Notes under the pieces: model-generated
Told to the model about the DNA's origin: nothing
What the model saw: only the letters and a program-made list of their open reading frames with translations
Databases searched by the model: none
Assembly: GCA_005878685.1 (NCBI GenBank)
Contig: VBLN01000006.1
Location: 1-15,864, forward strand
Direction: 5' to 3'
Length of the DNA stretch: 15,864 nt
DNA from: Deltaproteobacteria bacterium
GTDB taxonomy: Bacteria; Desulfobacterota; Binatia; UBA9968
Translations under genes and position numbers: made by a program
Shown here: piece by piece, positions 1 to 8,033 of the stretch
Layout of the letters: each line of letters begins with the position of its first letter
How positions within the stretch are numbered: position 1 is the first letter of the stretch

Positions 1-437
1 ACTTCCTGGGTTTCTAATCCGAGGATGACTGCCATCGAACCTTTGCCTGAGGGCACCGCTTCCTGCATTAGTCGTCCTCGCTCCCGTACTACCCCGACAG
101 CATCGCTGAAAGCAAGCGCCCCGACGCTGACTAAAGCGCTGTACTCACCGAGACTGTGACCGGCGACACAGAAAGGACGCAGGCCAAACTCTGACTCAAA
201 CACACGAAGGGCCGCGATCGAGACCGTAAGGATGGCTGGCTGGGTATACTCGGTAAGCTTGAGCTCTTTTTCAGTTCCGGAAAAACAGAGGCGGATCAGC
301 GGCAATCCGGAGATCTCCTCTGCCTCCGTGAAGGTCCGCCGGGCTATGTTGAATTGCTCGTAAAGATCTTTCCCCATCCCCACATACTGGGAACCTTGAC
401 CGGGGAAAACAAAGGCGACCTTAGCCCTTTCCCCCAC
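1..437 (-). CDS. fabD: Malonyl-CoA:ACP transacylase FabD, C-terminal part missing at window edge
   Basis: FabD moves the malonyl group from malonyl-CoA to acyl carrier protein in the cytoplasm, supplying the extender unit for fatty-acid synthesis. The reverse strand reads about 145 residues beginning MGERAKVAFVFPGQGSQ. This contains the family's N-terminal FPGQGSQ loop (residues 11-17) and the nucleophile elbow GHSLGEYS (residues 93-100, active-site Ser95). The gene runs off the left edge, so the catalytic His region is not visible. No ATG fits. The best start is GTG at 437-435, which puts the first codons inside plsX (17-bp overlap), with purine-rich GGAAGAGAGAG upstream. The overlap implies co-transcription and probably translational coupling with plsX. 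The fabH gene often found between plsX and fabD is absent here. Identity is near certain; the exact start is less so. Confidence 0.93.
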   Translation of the reverse strand, partial: MGERAKVAFVFPGQGSQYVGMGKDLYEQFNIARRTFTEAEEISGLPLIRLCFSGTEKELKLTEYTQPAILTVSIAALRVFESEFGLRPFCVAGHSLGEYSALVSVGALAFSDAVGVVRERGRLMQEAVPSGKGSMAVILGLETQE

Positions 438-1545
438 TTTTGCTCTCTCTTCCTTTTTGGTCCGGACTCTGCTTCTCGCCTAACGCGCCGATCTTGGATT
501 TAAGCTGCTGCCAAATTCCGCGTGAAATCTTATTCTCTCCCTCCTCCGCCACTTCGCCCAGGCCTTCCAGGCCTTCGACAATATGGCGGTTCACATCATG
601 AGCAACTGCCTCTCGCGCCACACGGATGGCATTCTTGATCGCCTTTGGGTCCGAGCCTCCGTGGGCAATAATGGCGACTCCGTCCAGGCCAAGCAAAGGA
701 GCGCCTCCGTATTCGGTATGATCGACCCGGGCATACGCCAGGAGAAGGGACTTTCGACTCAATAGGTAGCCCAAACGACTAAGGACACTCTGTTGGAAAC
801 CCTCTTTCAGCACTTCCACAACAAAAGCTGCAAGCCCTTCCATGGTCTTAAGCGCAACATTGCCGGTAAACCCATCACAGACAACCACATCAACGCTCTT
901 GCTAAAAATATCTCTGCCCTCGACATAACCGATATAGTTCAAGGCCGTGGAGGAGAGCTGCTCGCTCGCAGCGCGCGTCAGGTCATTGCCCTTTCCCTCC
1001 TCCTCCCCATTGCTTAAGACTCCGACCCGGGGTTGAGGGATACAGAGGACTCTCTCTGCATAGATGGAACCCATGAGGCCGAACTGGAGGAGATGACGGG
1101 GTTTGCAATCCACGTTGGCTCCCGCATCGCTAATCACGGTCCCTTTGCCCAACGTGGGGACAACCACTAAGATAGCTGGCCGATCCACCCGAGGAAGCTT
1201 TCCTAGGACGAACATCCCTGTCGCCATCATCGCCCCGGAATTTCCCGCGCTGACGATGGCCTGAGCCTCTCCTTGCTTCATCAGCTCAAAAGCGACTTTC
1301 ATGGAAGAATCCTTTTTCTTAAGAGCGCTGCTGGGAGATTCATCCATGGTTATCACCTGAGAGGCGCACACAACTTCGAGGGATGGAGGCTTACCTGAAT
1401 GGCGGGCTAGTTCTTTCTCTAAGGCCTCCTTTTGGCCAACGAGGGCTATTTGAACCCCAAGCTCCTTTGCGGCCAATAAAGCGCCATCGACCGCTACTTT
1501 GGGGGCACGATCACCCCCCATGGCATCCACTGCGATCCTGACCAA
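421..1545 (-). CDS. plsX: Phosphate acyltransferase PlsX
   Basis: PlsX converts acyl-ACP and phosphate to acyl-phosphate, which PlsY uses to acylate glycerol-3-phosphate in the first step of phospholipid synthesis. It is a peripheral cytoplasmic enzyme. The 374-residue product opens with the family hallmark RIAVDAMGGDRAP, and further diagnostic stretches are SAGNSGAMMATG, DAGANVDCKP and DGFTGNVALKTMEG. The length is slightly above the usual 330-350 because of a Lys/Gly/Ser-rich, probably disordered C-terminal tail (about residues 350-374). The start codon is TTG at 1545-1543, preceded by GAGGGG. No ATG gives the conserved N-terminus. The start lies 7 bp after the rpmF stop, and the 3' end overlaps fabD by 17 bp, so this is a tightly packed operon gene. 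Confidence 0.96.
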   Translation of the reverse strand: MVRIAVDAMGGDRAPKVAVDGALLAAKELGVQIALVGQKEALEKELARHSGKPPSLEVVCASQVITMDESPSSALKKKDSSMKVAFELMKQGEAQAIVSAGNSGAMMATGMFVLGKLPRVDRPAILVVVPTLGKGTVISDAGANVDCKPRHLLQFGLMGSIYAERVLCIPQPRVGVLSNGEEEGKGNDLTRAASEQLSSTALNYIGYVEGRDIFSKSVDVVVCDGFTGNVALKTMEGLAAFVVEVLKEGFQQSVLSRLGYLLSRKSLLLAYARVDHTEYGGAPLLGLDGVAIIAHGGSDPKAIKNAIRVAREAVAHDVNRHIVEGLEGLGEVAEEGENKISRGIWQQLKSKIGALGEKQSPDQKGRESKSGGKG

Positions 1546-1552
1546 AAGCCCC

Positions 1553-1735
1553 TCAGCTTTCTTCAGTAGGCACTACCATCCGGCCGCGATAAAAGCCACA
1601 ATTAGAACAGGCACGATGGGGGAAAAGGCTCTCACCGCACTTGGGACAGGTGCTCCACTGGGGAGCGGTCACGGCGTCATGAGCCCTGCGCTTGTTCTTT
1701 TTGCTCTTGGAAGTCCTTCTTTTAGGTACAGGCAT
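1553..1735 (-). CDS. rpmF: 50S ribosomal protein L32
   Basis: This gene encodes L32, a small zinc-ribbon protein of the large ribosomal subunit. The product is 60 residues beginning MPVPKRRTSKSKKNKRRAHD, the normal basic L32 N-terminus. It then carries CPKCG and CSNCG, two Cys pairs in the zinc-binding arrangement. The ATG at 1735 is preceded by GAGGAT at good distance and gives the expected family length. A longer in-frame opening up to 1762 would add nine unconserved residues and is not needed. It sits between the DUF177 gene (67-bp gap) and plsX (7-bp gap), the classic place for rpmF at the head of lipid-synthesis clusters. Confidence 0.97.
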   Translation of the reverse strand: MPVPKRRTSKSKKNKRRAHDAVTAPQWSTCPKCGESLFPHRACSNCGFYRGRMVVPTEES

Positions 1736-1802
1736 TTTTAATCCTCGCTCTATCCTTAACAACTACGAACGACAGCGACACAGGCCAATAAGGTATGGAA
1801 AG

Positions 1803-2333
1803 CTATCGACCTAACTTCAGGGTACGGAAAGATGTCATACGCGGATCGCCTGCCGAAGATGCACACCGACATTGCTCGTCGTTGAGATTTGCGCCACAAC
1901 CGACACAAAGCCCGCGGCAATTAGCCTCACACAACGGCCGAATGGGCAAAGCTAAGAGCACTTGTTCCTTGATGTAAGGGGAGAGATTGATCTCGTCTGC
2001 TGCGTAATAACTCAACCCCATTTCGCCACGATCCAGCTCCTTTCTTTTGGCCGAAAGTGGGTCAGGCGTCAAGACAAAATCGAATTTTTTTTCCAACGGG
2101 AAAAAATAGCTCCCAAGGCAGCGGCTACAACGACCCTCAATAGTCCCTCCCAGCCAGCCCTGGAAATAGAGTTCCCGGCCAGACCGGTAATAGACGAAAT
2201 TCACCTCAAGGACAGGGGGAAAATGAAAATCCTGAACCGCACCTTCCGCATAGATTCGGTTTAAATCCTCAATGCCTTCCGAGAAGCTGATATCCTTAGG
2301 GGATTCGGTGATGTCACGGACGGGTATCTTCAT
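1803..2333 (-). CDS. DUF177 / YceD-like protein (23S rRNA accumulation protein family)
   Basis: The 176-residue protein belongs to the DUF177 family, whose E. coli member YceD is linked to 23S rRNA accumulation and ribosome assembly. Visible hallmarks are an N-terminal beta-rich half with a CSRC pair (Cys69, Cys72) and a conserved C-terminal section INLSPYIKEQVLLALPIRPLC. This is followed by a Cys-rich end (Cys135, 139, 143, 146, 155, 157) including GLCVGCGANLN. The many Cys pairs suggest metal binding, which is inference. The ATG at 2333 is the only sensible start. A strong promoter lies 33-60 bp upstream, so this is the first gene of the operon reading into rpmF, plsX and fabD. Confidence 0.9.
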   Translation of the reverse strand: MKIPVRDITESPKDISFSEGIEDLNRIYAEGAVQDFHFPPVLEVNFVYYRSGRELYFQGWLGGTIEGRCSRCLGSYFFPLEKKFDFVLTPDPLSAKRKELDRGEMGLSYYAADEINLSPYIKEQVLLALPIRPLCEANCRGLCVGCGANLNDEQCRCASSAGDPRMTSFRTLKLGR

Positions 2334-2365
2334 GGCCCCAATCCCACCGGTGCAAAAGTTCCATA

Positions 2366-2393
2366 AGTATATTGCTTTCTCCTATGTTGTCAA
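2366..2393 (-). promoter_or_regulatory. Sigma70-type promoter of the DUF177-rpmF-plsX-fabD operon
   Basis: On the minus strand a perfect -35 box TTGACA (2393-2388) is followed after a 16-bp spacer by TATACT (2371-2366), five of six matches to the -10 consensus. Transcription would begin near 2359, giving a leader of about 25 nt before the ATG at 2333. The position directly upstream of the first operon gene supports it. Confidence 0.75.
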
Positions 2394-2514
2394 GCCAATG
2401 GGATGCTGAAAAGCTAAAAAAGCCCATGATTTTAATTACTTTCCCAGGATTGAAACGAAGTCTCGGCCGCTTCTTCTTGACAAAAAGGAGTAGAGCGGAT
2501 AGTGAGAAAATCTT

Positions 2515-3261
2515 ATGGTAGAGGTATCGGGTCTGACAAAGTACTACGGTGACTTGTGCGCCATTCAAGATGTCTCCTTTGCCGTTCAGAGAGGGGAAAT
2601 TCTGGGGTTTCTTGGGCCCAACGGAGCAGGCAAGACCACTACGATGCGAATCATCACTGGTTTTATGCCAGCTAACCAAGGGACCGTTAAGGTGGAGAAC
2701 TTTGATGTTCAGACCCAGTCCCGCGAGGTGCGTAAAAGGATAGGCTACCTCCCCGAAAATCCGCCTGTTTACTCCCATATGACGGTAAGTTCTTATCTCG
2801 AATTTGTGGCACGTATCAAAGGTGTTCCCAAAAAGCAAGTACGAGGATCGCTGGAAAGGGTCCTCCAGAAATGCTCTCTGACTGAAGTGGCGTCCCGCCT
2901 CATAGGCCATCTCTCCAAAGGTTATCGCCAGAGAGTGGGGCTCGCACAGGCCTTGATCCATGATCCCCCGGTGCTGATTTTAGACGAGCCGACTATAGGA
3001 CTCGATCCAAGACAGATCATCGAGATCCGAAGTCTGATTAAAGAGTTGGCGGGTGACCGAACAGTTATTCTCTCGACCCATATCCTGCCCGAGGTTTCTC
3101 AGGTTTGCACCAAGGTCGTGATCATCAACGACGGAAGAGTCGTCGTAGAGAAGAACCTAAAGGAGCTAACCCAGGGCGTCACCCTCGAGGAGGTCTTTTT
3201 GCGCTACATCTCGAGGGAGAACGGAGAGAAGGAGCTGGAGAACCAGCGGCCCTTGTCCTGA
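2515..3261 (+). CDS. ABC transporter ATP-binding protein, GldA-like
   Basis: This 248-residue nucleotide-binding subunit powers the membrane proteins encoded just downstream. All ABC ATPase signatures are present: Walker A GPNGAGKT (residues 34-41), signature LSKGYRQRV (133-141), Walker B LILDEPT (154-160), D-loop GLDP and the switch His in STHIL (His189). The LPEN/PVYSHMTV segment after the Q-loop region resembles GldA and other ABC-2 exporter ATPases. ATG at 2515 is fixed by an in-frame stop at 2503-2505. No good Shine-Dalgarno sequence is visible. A TTGACA at 2477-2482 could be a -35 box, but the matching -10 is poor, so I do not call a promoter. The partner permease starts 13 bp downstream. 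Substrate unknown. Confidence 0.93.
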   Translation: MVEVSGLTKYYGDLCAIQDVSFAVQRGEILGFLGPNGAGKTTTMRIITGFMPANQGTVKVENFDVQTQSREVRKRIGYLPENPPVYSHMTVSSYLEFVARIKGVPKKQVRGSLERVLQKCSLTEVASRLIGHLSKGYRQRVGLAQALIHDPPVLILDEPTIGLDPRQIIEIRSLIKELAGDRTVILSTHILPEVSQVCTKVVIINDGRVVVEKNLKELTQGVTLEEVFLRYISRENGEKELENQRPLS

Positions 3262-3274
3262 CCAAATAGACGAC

Positions 3275-4048
3275 ATGAAATACATTTGGGTTATTGCCAA
3301 GAAAGAAGTGCACTCCCTATTTGTCTCTCCCATTGCCTATGTGGTCCTGACCGGGTTTCTCCTTCTTGGGGGCTGGTTTTTCTTCAACCTCCTCTTTCGC
3401 TTTAATTATCTCCTTACCTTATATACGAGCTTCCAAAACTTGGGGGGGGTGCAGGGGCTCAATCTTAACGAGTATGTGATCGCTCCCCTCCTCCAAAACC
3501 TCACCATCATTCTTCTGATCATGATCCCGCTGATTACCATGCGAACCTTTGCAGAGGAAAAGAAAAGTGGAACCTATGAGTTGCTTTTGACTTCCCCACT
3601 CACGGTAACCCAGATCGTCCTGGGGAAATTCCTGGGCTGCCTTTCTTTCATCCTTGTGATGATTCTCCTTACGGGAATTTATCCGGCGATCCTATTTCTC
3701 TACGGCAATCCAGAGTTGGGCATTTTGGCCTCAGGCTATCTGGGACTCTTTCTGCTGAGCGTCGTCTTCGTGTCCGTAGGGCTCTTTACCTCCTCCTTGA
3801 CGGAGAATCAGATCGTCGCCGCGGTATCCTGTTTTGTGATCCTGCTGTTTCTCTATATACTCTCTTGGCCCGCGGAAACTACCGGGGCGGCGCTGGGTGA
3901 AATTCTCAAATACCTATCGGTGGTCGAGCACTTCAGCGAGATGGTTAAAGGCCTCATCGATACCAAAGACCTTGTCTACTTCTTAACCCTCATCCTTTTA
4001 AGCCTCTTCCTCACTCACCGCTGTGTGGAAGCCTCCCGGTGGCAATGA
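3275..4048 (+). CDS. ABC-2 type permease, GldF-like
   Basis: The 257-residue integral membrane protein is the transmembrane subunit partnering the ATPase encoded just upstream. I count about six hydrophobic segments: near residues 17-43, 68-88, 105-130, 148-172, 180-198 and 235-252. After the second segment comes the conserved ABC-2 permease coupling stretch TFAEEKKSGTYELLLTSPLT, a good marker for the GldF/NosY-type group. It starts 13 bp after the ATPase and ends 5 bp before the GldG-like gene, so the three form one transcription unit. In Bacteroidetes, GldF with GldA and GldG serves gliding motility. Outside that phylum similar modules have no settled role, so the gliding label should not be transferred. 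Confidence 0.88.
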   Translation: MKYIWVIAKKEVHSLFVSPIAYVVLTGFLLLGGWFFFNLLFRFNYLLTLYTSFQNLGGVQGLNLNEYVIAPLLQNLTIILLIMIPLITMRTFAEEKKSGTYELLLTSPLTVTQIVLGKFLGCLSFILVMILLTGIYPAILFLYGNPELGILASGYLGLFLLSVVFVSVGLFTSSLTENQIVAAVSCFVILLFLYILSWPAETTGAALGEILKYLSVVEHFSEMVKGLIDTKDLVYFLTLILLSLFLTHRCVEASRWQ

Positions 4049-4053
4049 AATAG

Positions 4054-5595
4054 ATGGATAAGTTTCTCCAGATCTCGGGCATCGCCGGCATCGTCCTCAT
4101 CGCTTTCGGGCTTGTCGCCTACCTCTTTACGGGAAACATCCTGGATCCCTATGTGCTCATTCATCTTGCCGCTGCGGTGCTCTGCCTCTCGGCCTACCTT
4201 TATTCCCAAGGCCGCAGCCTCGTTAACGTCTTACGCCAGCGCTCTACTCGCTACGGCGCCCACTCGCTGGTCTATACCCTTCTGTTCGCGGGGATTCTCG
4301 TTATGCTGAACTTCCTCAACGCCCGGTACCATCAGAGATGGGATCTCACGGAAGCCCAGGTCTATAGCCTTTCGTCCCAGTCTCTCAAGGTTCTCGGGCA
4401 ACTCAAGCAAGACCTTCTTATTTACGGCTTTTTCGAGAGAGGAGAGAATCCCAAGGCTGCAGATCTTGTCAAGAGTTACAGCTTCAACTCTCCGAAGATT
4501 AAGTTCTACGCCGTCGATCCGGATCGCCATCCCGAGATGGCTAAGGAGTTCAAGATCCAGCAGGTCAATACTCTCCACCTGGTTTATGGCAGAGAGTCCA
4601 CTAATATCACCGAGCCAACTGAAGAAGCCATTACGAACGCCATCATCAAGCTCACCAAGGCGACGAAGAAGAATATTTATTTCCTAACTGGCCACGGCGA
4701 GCCCAAACTGGATGACCGAGAGAATGCGCAAGGATACGCTGCCGCCAAAGAGTCCCTGGAGAATGAAAACTACCAGGTGCAGGAGTTGCTGCTTTCGACC
4801 CAGGAAAAGGTACCAGCAGAGGCTTCGTTGCTGATCATCGCCAAGCCGCAAAAGCCTCTTCTAGATCACGAGCTCCAAGCGATCGAGAGCTACTTGAAAA
4901 ATGGCGGCAGGCTTCTCGTTCTGTTCCCGTCAACGGGTGGCGAGACTCTTAAAAAGCTTCTTCAAGAATGGGGGGTCGAAATCGGAGATGATCTCGTTGT
5001 GGATCAGGTGATCCGGCTTTTTGCAGGTCCCTCCCTCGGGGTTGAGCCGATCGTGGATACGTATAACACAGCTCATCCGATCACGAGGGACTTTAAAGAG
5101 CGCACCATCTTCCCTATGGTCCGCTCGGTCAACGGTAGCAGTTCACGTAAGGAAGGAATAGAAGTGGCCTCTTTAGCGCAGACCAGCGCCACGAGCTGGG
5201 CGGAAAAGGACGTAAATGGAATATTCAAGCAAGGCAAGACCTCCATGGGACCGGAAAACAAAAAAGGACCGGTTTCCCTCGGCGCTGCTGTGACAGCGAA
5301 TCTCAAAAAAATCGGCGTCGAGAAAGGTGGCGATGCCGAGATTGTAGTTCTGGGCACGGCGGACTTTGCAAACAATCGTTACATCAACATCTACTTTAAC
5401 AGGGATTTCTTCTTAAACGTGACGAACTGGCTCGTGGGACAGGAGGAACTCATTTCCATCCGTCCCCGCGCCGTTCGCTCGTCGCGCATCCAACTTACGG
5501 AAAACGAAGGAACGTTGGTCTTCTACCTTTCTTTCCTCATCTTGCCAGAGATCCTCCTCATCATGGGCCTGAGCGTATGGTGGCGGAGGAGGTAG
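4054..5595 (+). CDS. GldG-like auxiliary membrane protein of an ABC exporter (ABC_transp_aux domain)
   Basis: The 513-residue protein has three N-terminal hydrophobic segments (about 7-27, 33-51, 71-89) and a large soluble domain. It ends in a C-terminal membrane segment (about 488-508) closed by a WWRRR cytoplasmic anchor. The stretch RWDLTEAQVYSLSSQSLKVL after the third segment, and the later FLTGHGEP, are typical of the GldG/ABC_transp_aux family, which lies between permease and DUF4340 genes in many phyla. The soluble domain probably faces the periplasm. It lies 5 bp after the permease and 3 bp before the DUF4340 gene. It is probably a structural or substrate-binding part of the complex rather than a second pump; I see no ATP-binding motif. 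Confidence 0.87.
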   Translation: MDKFLQISGIAGIVLIAFGLVAYLFTGNILDPYVLIHLAAAVLCLSAYLYSQGRSLVNVLRQRSTRYGAHSLVYTLLFAGILVMLNFLNARYHQRWDLTEAQVYSLSSQSLKVLGQLKQDLLIYGFFERGENPKAADLVKSYSFNSPKIKFYAVDPDRHPEMAKEFKIQQVNTLHLVYGRESTNITEPTEEAITNAIIKLTKATKKNIYFLTGHGEPKLDDRENAQGYAAAKESLENENYQVQELLLSTQEKVPAEASLLIIAKPQKPLLDHELQAIESYLKNGGRLLVLFPSTGGETLKKLLQEWGVEIGDDLVVDQVIRLFAGPSLGVEPIVDTYNTAHPITRDFKERTIFPMVRSVNGSSSRKEGIEVASLAQTSATSWAEKDVNGIFKQGKTSMGPENKKGPVSLGAAVTANLKKIGVEKGGDAEIVVLGTADFANNRYINIYFNRDFFLNVTNWLVGQEELISIRPRAVRSSRIQLTENEGTLVFYLSFLILPEILLIMGLSVWWRRR

Positions 5596-5598
5596 GAA

Positions 5599-6978
5599 GT
5601 GCCGCTGCGCAAAACGCTGCTCGTAGGCGCGATCTTTGTCCTGCTCGGCTCCTACATCTATTTTTTTGAGCTGCCCAAGGGCGACAAGGAAAAACGCCAG
5701 CCACTGTTCAGCTTTAAGCAAGAGGATGTGGAAAGCATCACTTTAACCTACCCTGGCCAAGAGATCCAACTCAAGAGAGACGATGCCGGCAAATGGCGGA
5801 TGACCCACCCGCTGCAGGCTTCTGGCGACGAATCCACCGTCAGCGGTATTCTATCTGCCCTCAGCACGACCGAAGTGAAGCGGGTTGTCGAGGAGAAGGC
5901 CGGTCCGACAGAGCTTACGAACTTTGGGCTCGACAAACCTCAAGTCAGGGTTGCCATCGGACTTAAGCGCGGAGGATCGCTGCCACCCCTTCTCGTCGGG
6001 GCAAAAACTCCCGTGGGAAACTCCACTTACGTCAAACGAGAAACCGAACCTAGCGTCCTTCTAACTGGTGCTTTGCTCTCGCCGACCTTCGAGAAGAAGC
6101 TTTTTGATTTTCGCGACAAGAGAATCATGGAGCTCAAAGAGAACGACGTAAAGCAACTGACGCTAAAAGGTTCTCAGGGAGCCTTTGTCCTGACCAAAAA
6201 AAGCGAAGAGTGGCTCATCGATAAGCCCAGCTCCTACCGCGCGGACCAGACAGAGGTTAAAGGGATGCTGGCAAGCTTGGGCAGCATGTTCACGCGGGAT
6301 TTTCTGGAAGGAGCGGGCCCAGAACAAAAAAAATACGGGCTAGATCATCCCAGGCTCCAGATCTTGCTCGATATGGGAGAAAAAGAAGGGCGGCGGGAAG
6401 TTCGCTTCGGCAGCAAAAGGGAAGGCAAGGACGAAGTCTATGTTGCCCTGGATTCTGGCGGACCCGTCTATACGGTTCCTGAAAGCATCTTTAAAGGGCT
6501 CGACAAGAATCTGACGGCCCTCAGGGATAAGCAGATTCTTTCCTTTGCGCCAGAGCAGGTCGCCAAACTCCAGATCTCCCATGGGCCGAATGATTCCATC
6601 GTCTTATTCAAGGGGCCAAAGGTGGAATGGATAGAGGAGGCGTCAAAGCCAGCAGAAATCCAGCAACGGGCTGTTGGCGATTATCTCACAGCGCTCAGCG
6701 CCCTTAGAGCGAAGGGGTTTGCTGAAGACGAACCCAAGGAGATCAAAAAGTACGGCTTAGCGCCTCCCTCTCTCAAAGTCTCTCTCGAAGGCAAGGATGC
6801 CAAAAACCTAGATACGCTGCTGGTCGGCCAATCCTCCCAAGGATATTATGCCAAGCGGGAGGCTAGGTCGACTGTCTATGCTATCGACGAACTTTCTTAC
6901 AAGCAAATCAATAAGCGCCGCGATGATTTTGTCGTAGAGAGAAAAGGCAGTCCCCCTTCGGGGGTAACAAAAAATTAG
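5599..6978 (+). CDS. Membrane-anchored DUF4340 repeat protein
   Basis: The 459-residue protein starts with one hydrophobic segment (residues 6-23) that acts as a signal anchor, so the rest should lie in the periplasm. The soluble part has three related units of roughly 130-140 residues (about 35-175, 176-315, 316-445). Each carries a Tyr/Phe-Gly-Leu-x-x-Pro motif (NFGLDKP, KYGLDHP, KYGLAPP), a VG/FG strand and a Tyr-V/A strand. The first two end in FRDKRI or LRDKQI. This is the DUF4340 pattern; no enzyme motif is visible. The start is GTG at 5599, supported by GGAGGAGG at 5585-5592, six bases away and inside the end of the preceding gene. Tight spacing ties it to the ABC module. Function unknown. 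Confidence 0.85.
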   Translation: MPLRKTLLVGAIFVLLGSYIYFFELPKGDKEKRQPLFSFKQEDVESITLTYPGQEIQLKRDDAGKWRMTHPLQASGDESTVSGILSALSTTEVKRVVEEKAGPTELTNFGLDKPQVRVAIGLKRGGSLPPLLVGAKTPVGNSTYVKRETEPSVLLTGALLSPTFEKKLFDFRDKRIMELKENDVKQLTLKGSQGAFVLTKKSEEWLIDKPSSYRADQTEVKGMLASLGSMFTRDFLEGAGPEQKKYGLDHPRLQILLDMGEKEGRREVRFGSKREGKDEVYVALDSGGPVYTVPESIFKGLDKNLTALRDKQILSFAPEQVAKLQISHGPNDSIVLFKGPKVEWIEEASKPAEIQQRAVGDYLTALSALRAKGFAEDEPKEIKKYGLAPPSLKVSLEGKDAKNLDTLLVGQSSQGYYAKREARSTVYAIDELSYKQINKRRDDFVVERKGSPPSGVTKN

Positions 6979-7013
6979 CGGCTCTTGAGAATCCTCGGGC
7001 TTTTTGTTAACCC
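6962..7013 (+). repeat. Inverted repeat between DUF4340 and radical SAM genes
   Basis: Left arm GGGTAACAAAAA (6962-6973) is complementary to right arm TTTTTGTTAACCC (7001-7013) with one bulged base, giving a 12-bp stem with a 27-nt loop. The left arm overlaps the stop region of the DUF4340 gene and includes half of a small CCCCC-TTC-GGGGG hairpin (6952-6964). The two hairpins exclude each other. It could slow or end transcription between the ABC module and the radical SAM gene, but the classic GC stem followed by a T-run is missing. Confidence 0.4.
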
Positions 7014-7028
7014 AATTTAAGCTACACT

Positions 7029-8033
7029 ATGAAGCTCCCTTTCCACCTCCAGGAGGAATGGGGCGGCAGACGCTACAACTCGTTCGGCCACCTCTTACGA
7101 GGAACTTTTAGGGCCAGGGTTCATAAGGTCACCTTGAGGGCGGATTTCACTTGTCCCAATCGAGACGGAAGAGTCGCTGTAGGAGGATGCATTTACTGCA
7201 ACAACGCCAGCCACACGCCTCGCGGTTACCATCCCACGATGTCGATTCACGAACAATTGGAGCAGGGAATGGAGGCCGCGCGGCGGCGGCACAAAGCGGA
7301 GCGGTTCATCGCCTATTTCCAAAGCTACACCAACACCTACGGTCCTATAAGCAAACTCGAGCGACTTTACCGCGAGGCGCTGGACTGTCCCGGCGTGGTT
7401 GGTCTCTCTGTTGCGACTCGTCCTGATTGCGTTGCGGACGAGGTGCTGGACCTCCTAGAAGATATATCGCGCCACACTTATGTGTGGCTGGAGCTAGGAC
7501 TCGAATCGATGCATGAGAAAACGCTACGCTGGGTCAACCGTGGCCACGGTCTAGGAGAATTTATCGAGGCCGTAGAGAGAACCAAAGCGAGAGGGCTTCG
7601 GCTTTGCGTTCATTTAATCCTTGGTTTTCCCACTGAAAGCCGTGAGGAGATCCTGCAAACGCCTCTCTTGCTTAACCGGATAGGGATCGACGGGGTCAAA
7701 CTTCACAACCTGCATGTGATCAAACACACGGCGCTGGAAGAAATCTATCGTTCCGGCGCCTTCAGTCTCATGAGTCGAGAGGAGTATGTCTCCCTGCTCG
7801 TCGAATTTCTGGAGCGACTCTCACCGGAGATAACCATCCATCGTCTGACCGGAGAGACCTACCGCGAACTAACGGTTGCGCCTGAATGGTCTATCAACAA
7901 GATCGGTCTGCTCAACACGATTCAGGAAGAACTCGAACGGAGAGAGACCTGGCAAGGCAGAGTTTATCTGGAAAGTGACGGTCCGCAGTCTGCACAAACG
8001 GGAAGCGCGCTGCAACGAGGCGGATTGCCGTGA
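7029..8033 (+). CDS. Radical SAM protein, TIGR01212 / YhcC family
   Basis: The 334-residue protein carries the Fe-S cluster motif of this family, CPNRDG....GGCIYC (Cys42, Cys54, Cys57). This is a Cys-x11-Cys-x2-Cys spacing rather than the canonical CxxxCxxC. Downstream motifs fit the family: FQSYTNTYGP, GLSVATRPDC, YVWLELGLESMHEKTL.WVNRGH, and HLILGFPTES followed by DGVKLHNLHVIKHTALE. It should bind a [4Fe-4S] cluster and SAM and generate a deoxyadenosyl radical in the cytoplasm; the substrate is unknown to me. ATG at 7029 has no clear Shine-Dalgarno sequence but gives the right N-terminus, and an upstream in-frame stop at 7008-7010 rules out longer forms. Its stop overlaps the next gene's GTG start by 4 bp. 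Confidence 0.93.
   Translation: MKLPFHLQEEWGGRRYNSFGHLLRGTFRARVHKVTLRADFTCPNRDGRVAVGGCIYCNNASHTPRGYHPTMSIHEQLEQGMEAARRRHKAERFIAYFQSYTNTYGPISKLERLYREALDCPGVVGLSVATRPDCVADEVLDLLEDISRHTYVWLELGLESMHEKTLRWVNRGHGLGEFIEAVERTKARGLRLCVHLILGFPTESREEILQTPLLLNRIGIDGVKLHNLHVIKHTALEEIYRSGAFSLMSREEYVSLLVEFLERLSPEITIHRLTGETYRELTVAPEWSINKIGLLNTIQEELERRETWQGRVYLESDGPQSAQTGSALQRGGLP

Noticed and set aside
1736..1762. Longer L32 reading frame starting at 1762
   Set aside because: The nine extra residues are absent from L32 proteins; ATG at 1735 has a good ribosome binding site and gives the conserved MPVPKRR start.
2477..2505. Promoter of the ABC ATPase operon
   Set aside because: The TTGACA at 2477-2482 is perfect but the hexamer 17 bp later (TAGTGA) is a poor -10 box, and the implied start site leaves almost no leader before the ATG.
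2314..2961. Minus-strand open frame of 215 codons
   Set aside because: It is antisense to the ABC ATPase gene and covers the divergent promoter region; no family resemblance.
6952..6964. Rho-independent terminator of the DUF4340 gene
   Set aside because: The GC hairpin is followed by TAACAAAAAATT, with no T-run, and it lies inside the coding sequence.
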